Shown here one piece after another: positions 6,584-8,629 of a stretch of DNA of 8,629 nt. The stretch spans positions 1 to 8,629 of the forward strand of contig JAEXFV010000170.1 of the NCBI GenBank assembly GCA_023451115.1, given 5' to 3'. Both the position numbers and the translations under genes were made by a program. Within the stretch, counting starts at the first letter, position 1; each line of letters opens with the position of its first letter. Origin of the DNA: Bacillota bacterium. GTDB lineage: Bacteria > Bacillota > Clostridia > Christensenellales > CAG-138. Below the pieces are notes generated by a model. It was not told the DNA's origin. It saw nothing but the letters and a program-made list of their open reading frames with translations, and did no database searches.

Positions 6584-6605
6584 CGGATTTTTTGCAGGAA
6601 TGCAA
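6577..6605 (-). promoter_or_regulatory. Candidate distal promoter toward gdhA
   Basis: Minus strand: TTGCAT (6600-6605), 17-base spacer, TACAAT (6577-6582). The -35 is the same TTGCAT hexamer as the proximal site. A transcript from here would carry a leader of roughly 200 bases containing the 6472-6494 hairpin. The spacing is ideal but the boxes are imperfect, so chance is possible in this AT-rich stretch. Confidence 0.35.
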
Positions 6606-6637
6606 ATAATCAATTTCATAATAACCCTTCATAAATC

Positions 6638-6659
6638 AAAAAGCCGGTTATATGCCGGC
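6638..6659 (-). terminator. Intrinsic terminator of the MATE gene
   Basis: On the minus strand: GCCGG, loop CATATAA, CCGGC, then TTTTTGATTT. The stem is only five pairs but all G-C, and the T run follows immediately, about 70 bases after the MATE stop codon. Confidence 0.7.
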
Positions 6660-6728
6660 CTAGTTTCCTCAATATTCTGTTATGTTTTTATCAAATCTCA
6701 GTGCGAAAGCGCAAGATTTCGCGCAATT

Positions 6729-8114
6729 TTATTCCATGCCTGCTTCATCCATATTGAGTGGCATGCCCAACACGCCGCCCCGTTCCCGGCGAACGGAAAT
6801 CCAGAAATATCCCATACAAAGCAAAATTTGCACTACAGTGGAACAAGGAGTGGCCAAGCCTACCAGAAACAAGGAAACCGGCCGTACCCTGCTCATCCAA
6901 AACGATACGGGAATACGCACCAGCGCCCCTGTTATCCCCTGGGCCATTACAAATACGGTTCTTCCGCAGCCATTAAAATAACCAATCATGCAAAACAGGA
7001 AGGACACCAAAATACAGTCGATGGAATATGCCTTTAAGTATTCCGCTGCCGCCAAGATTACCTGCGTATCCTCTCCCTTTATAAAGATGCTGGCCATGGC
7101 ATCCCCGTGGAAGAAGGACAAGTACGCCATCAACACCCCTACCACGAGGGAACCGGCTATACCGTACTGCAAGGCCTTTTTCGCCCGCTCTGGCTTCTTT
7201 GCCCCCATATTCTGGGCAACAAAAGCTGTCATGGACTGGTTAAAGGCAGAAGGCACCAGCATGATAAACCCACACAGCTTTTCCGCCACCCCTACGCCTG
7301 CTGAGGCAATTACCCCCAGGCTGTTGACGATGGCGGTAATCGCCAGGAAGGAAATCCCCACCAGCACATCCTGCAGCGCAATAGGCAGCCCCAGGCGGAA
7401 CACCTCCCGGATGCGTTTGGCGTGCCAGGCCACATCCTGCAGGCGGAAGGAAAAAGGTAGCTTTTGCCGCCGCATGATCAGCAGGGAAATCACTACGCTG
7501 AGCGCCTGGGCGCATACGGTTGCAATAGCCGCCCCTGCGGTTGCCATACCAAACACGCCTACCAGCAAAAAATCCCCCGCTACATTGAAAACGCAGGCAA
7601 TCATCACGGTAAGCAACGGCATTTTAGAATTGCCAATCCCTCTGAAAATACTGCCAATCACATTGTAGGCCACGATAAACAAGGACCCTGCCGAACAAAT
7701 GCGCAGGTATTCCACGGTTGCATCAAACGCCTCCGCCGGCGTTTGCATGATACGGGCTATGGGCACGGCAAACAGCTCCATCCCCACTGTCAGCGCCAAA
7801 CCGATTACAGCAAACAGGAAAATGCTGGCTCCAATGATTTTTCCGCCCTCCTGAGGGGTACCTTCCCCTATTTTACGGCCCAGCAGAATGGTAGTTCCCA
7901 TGGAAAGCCCTACCACCAAAGAAGTAACCAGCTGCATCAGCCAACTGCCGGTGGACACGGCGGATACATCCGAAGCTTCCGCATACCACCCCACCACCAG
8001 CATATCTACGGCTCCATACATGGTTTGTAAAAGCAATGCGCCCAGCACAGGCAGCGCAAAGCGAACCAAGGGAGCAAAAATTTTGCCCTGTGTAAAACTG
8101 TGTTTTTCCTGCAT
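6729..8114 (-). CDS. MATE family multidrug/toxin efflux transporter
   Basis: Inner-membrane antiporter of 461 residues, the usual MATE size, expected to export drugs or metabolites using a Na+ or H+ gradient. Two homologous halves of about six membrane helices each can be followed: residues about 14-215 and 240-445. Family marks include FALPVLGALLLQTMYGAVDM at 19-38, FRGIGNSKMP at 157 (the conserved RG-G-S-P loop after helix 4 of the first half), GAAIAT at 194 and VAQNMGAKKPERAKKA at 299, the matching loop of the second half. The C-terminus is a short charged tail. GGGAGGAG (8120-8127 on the minus strand) lies five bases before the ATG and supports this start. The gene has its own consensus promoter, a leader of about 137 bases with a terminator-like hairpin, and a terminator downstream. 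Substrate cannot be read from the sequence; it resembles the clostridial NorM/DinF-type group in general. Confidence 0.93.
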   Translation of the reverse strand: MQEKHSFTQGKIFAPLVRFALPVLGALLLQTMYGAVDMLVVGWYAEASDVSAVSTGSWLMQLVTSLVVGLSMGTTILLGRKIGEGTPQEGGKIIGASIFLFAVIGLALTVGMELFAVPIARIMQTPAEAFDATVEYLRICSAGSLFIVAYNVIGSIFRGIGNSKMPLLTVMIACVFNVAGDFLLVGVFGMATAGAAIATVCAQALSVVISLLIMRRQKLPFSFRLQDVAWHAKRIREVFRLGLPIALQDVLVGISFLAITAIVNSLGVIASAGVGVAEKLCGFIMLVPSAFNQSMTAFVAQNMGAKKPERAKKALQYGIAGSLVVGVLMAYLSFFHGDAMASIFIKGEDTQVILAAAEYLKAYSIDCILVSFLFCMIGYFNGCGRTVFVMAQGITGALVRIPVSFWMSRVRPVSLFLVGLATPCSTVVQILLCMGYFWISVRRERGGVLGMPLNMDEAGME

Positions 8115-8252
8115 GCGTTCTCCTCCCAGCCTTGCTTTCGCCCATCATTCTTATCCCAGCGCTTGACCAAAAAACCGGATAAGAAGCAGGCGTTTCAGCC
8201 AGCATCTTATCCGGTTCCCATTTCCTGCGAATGGTGCACCCTCCGATGAACA
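8115..8252 (-). promoter_or_regulatory. Structured 5' leader of the MATE gene
   Basis: The untranslated stretch from the predicted transcription start (about 8252) to the MATE ATG. In transcript order it holds the palindrome GGTGCACC (8233-8240), a weak hairpin CCATT/AATGG, the strong terminator hairpin (8173-8216) with its U tract, a second copy of GGATAAGAA (8148-8156) and the ribosome binding site. The segment GCTGGGATAAGAATG (8146-8160) is repeated imperfectly as GCTGGGAGGAGAACG (8116-8130) over the real ribosome binding site. It does not match a riboswitch class I can name. Confidence 0.5.
8169..8216 (-). terminator. Leader terminator/attenuator upstream of the MATE gene
   Basis: On the minus strand AACCGGATAAGA (8205-8216) pairs perfectly with TCTTATCCGGTT (8173-8184). 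The inner part continues as a T-T mismatch, two pairs, another T-T mismatch and three GGC/GCC pairs around loop TGAAAC. The run of six T (8169-8174) ends the hairpin. It lies downstream of the consensus promoter at 8259-8288 and upstream of the MATE start, so it would stop transcription at about 84 nucleotides unless bypassed. Confidence 0.75.
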
Positions 8253-8258
8253 GCAGCT

Positions 8259-8288
8259 ATTATATCCTGCCTCGGCCGATTTTGTCAA
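8259..8288 (-). promoter_or_regulatory. Sigma-A-type promoter of the MATE gene
   Basis: Minus strand: perfect -35 TTGACA (8283-8288), 18-base spacer, perfect -10 TATAAT (8259-8264). Transcription should begin near 8252. It lies between the pntB terminator and the MATE gene, so the transporter has independent expression. Confidence 0.85.
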
Positions 8289-8323
8289 CGCCATTGCCAG
8301 CAGCCAGCGCCATCCCATGAAGC

Positions 8324-8359
8324 AAAAAAAGGATGCCCCCATAAAGCGGAAGCATCCCC
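8324..8359 (-). terminator. Intrinsic terminator of pntB
   Basis: Minus strand: GGATGC (8352-8357) pairs with GCATCC (8331-8336), extended outward by two G-U pairs, and is followed by seven T (8324-8330). The stem begins about 70 bases after the pntB stop codon. The gap contains a small hairpin AGCGG-TTG-CCGCT (8400-8412) and nothing else recognised. Confidence 0.8.
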
Positions 8360-8427
8360 GTTGCTACTGACTACGGATATTGCAAACCCGTATTTTTATA
8401 GCGGTTGCCGCTGCACCGGCATTCTGA

Positions 8428-8629
8428 TCAGAGCTGCGCCAGAAGCTCCCGGAGCGTCTTAGCGGCATCCCCCAGCAGCAGAGATACCCCTTGCTGCCGG
8501 TGATAGAGGGGATTTTCCACCCCTGCATAGCCGGGCTTTAAGTCATAGTTGCAAATGATAACATGCTTTGCGCTGGCCACATCCAGAACCGGCATGCCAT
8601 AAATAGGCGTTCCTTCCGCCGTATTGGCC
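8428..8629 (-). CDS. pntB: NAD(P) transhydrogenase beta subunit, C-terminal fragment
   Basis: The last 66 codons of a gene that enters from the right edge; stop TGA at 8428-8430. The translation shows PIYGMPVLDV (residues 8-17 of the fragment), then AKHVIICNYDLKPGYAGVEN (20-39), NPLYH (39-43) and LLLGDAAKTLRELL (53-65). These match the end of domain III of PntB, the NADP(H)-binding domain of the membrane transhydrogenase, which moves hydride between NADH and NADP+ coupled to proton entry. In E. coli the corresponding segments are GMPVLEV, GYAGVQNPLF and LFGDAK. The loop before GYAG reads CNYDLKP here, where many proteins have KRSMNT. The upstream part, including the membrane domain and the start, is outside the window; pntA would be expected further upstream. 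It is terminated separately from the MATE gene. Confidence 0.88.
   Translation of the reverse strand, partial: ANTAEGTPIYGMPVLDVASAKHVIICNYDLKPGYAGVENPLYHRQQGVSLLLGDAAKTLRELLAQL

Larger units (their letters stand above)
6374..6728. other. gdhA-MATE intergenic region (no gene seen)
   Basis: 355 bases without a convincing coding sequence. From gdhA outward it holds the proximal promoter, a long hairpin at 6472-6494, an imperfect inverted repeat at 6551-6583 that overlaps a second promoter-like sequence, and the terminator of the MATE gene at 6638-6659. Close to the MATE stop there is a further small palindromic patch (GCGC at 6709-6712 and 6721-6724). The stretch 6500-6550 shows nothing recognisable. 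Confidence 0.7.

Noticed and set aside
6988..7668. A 226-codon plus-strand frame opposite the MATE gene
   Set aside because: Shadow of a membrane protein gene on the other strand; no independent signals.
7873..8205. A 110-codon minus-strand frame starting inside the MATE leader hairpin
   Set aside because: It overlaps the start of the MATE gene out of frame, has no good ribosome binding site and no recognisable domain. A short leader peptide remains conceivable but unsupported.
8226..8246. T-box-like string GGGTGCACC in the MATE leader
   Set aside because: The T-box core AGGGTGGNACC is not matched, and the predicted leader is too short upstream for a specifier stem.

Overview
The window looks like chromosomal DNA from a low-to-mid GC, endospore-lineage Firmicute, most likely a gut-type clostridium (Oscillospirales, Christensenellales or a relative). 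The strongest reason is a close homologue of the sporulation/stationary-phase sigma factor SigH placed directly after the rRNA methyltransferase gene rlmB, an arrangement known from Bacilli and Clostridia. AGGAGG-type ribosome binding sites, sigma-A-type promoters and U-tract terminators agree with this. The species cannot be read from the sequence. Nothing in the window indicates a phage, transposon, CRISPR array, tRNA or rRNA.

Left half (1 to about 4830, plus strand): a head-to-tail run of five genes, probably one transcription unit with possible internal promoters. It holds rlmB (its 5' end lies beyond the left edge), sigH, a radC-family gene, a phosphoglucomutase/phosphomannomutase gene that overlaps radC by 4 bases, and a predicted lipoprotein of unknown function 17 bases further on. 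The sigH-radC gap and the region after the lipoprotein gene carry copies of a bipartite hairpin repeat of about 60 bases. The run ends at a strong terminator at 4978-5021 that works in both directions and is shared with the convergent gdhA gene.

Right half (about 5030 to 8629, minus strand): three independently controlled genes. gdhA is a hexameric glutamate dehydrogenase with the NADP-type signature. A 355-base intergenic stretch follows, with hairpins, one or two candidate gdhA promoters and the terminator of the next gene. That gene encodes a MATE-family efflux transporter with a consensus promoter and a long leader, which contains a very strong intrinsic terminator hairpin (a candidate attenuator). 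At the right edge are the last 66 codons of pntB, the NADP-binding end of the proton-translocating transhydrogenase beta subunit, with its own terminator.

Functionally this is mostly housekeeping: ribosome modification, a developmental sigma factor, sugar-phosphate interconversion and NADPH-linked nitrogen assimilation (GDH uses NADPH, and transhydrogenase can supply it). The most unusual elements are non-coding: the repeat family and the MATE leader. I did not find a convincing new multi-gene system.
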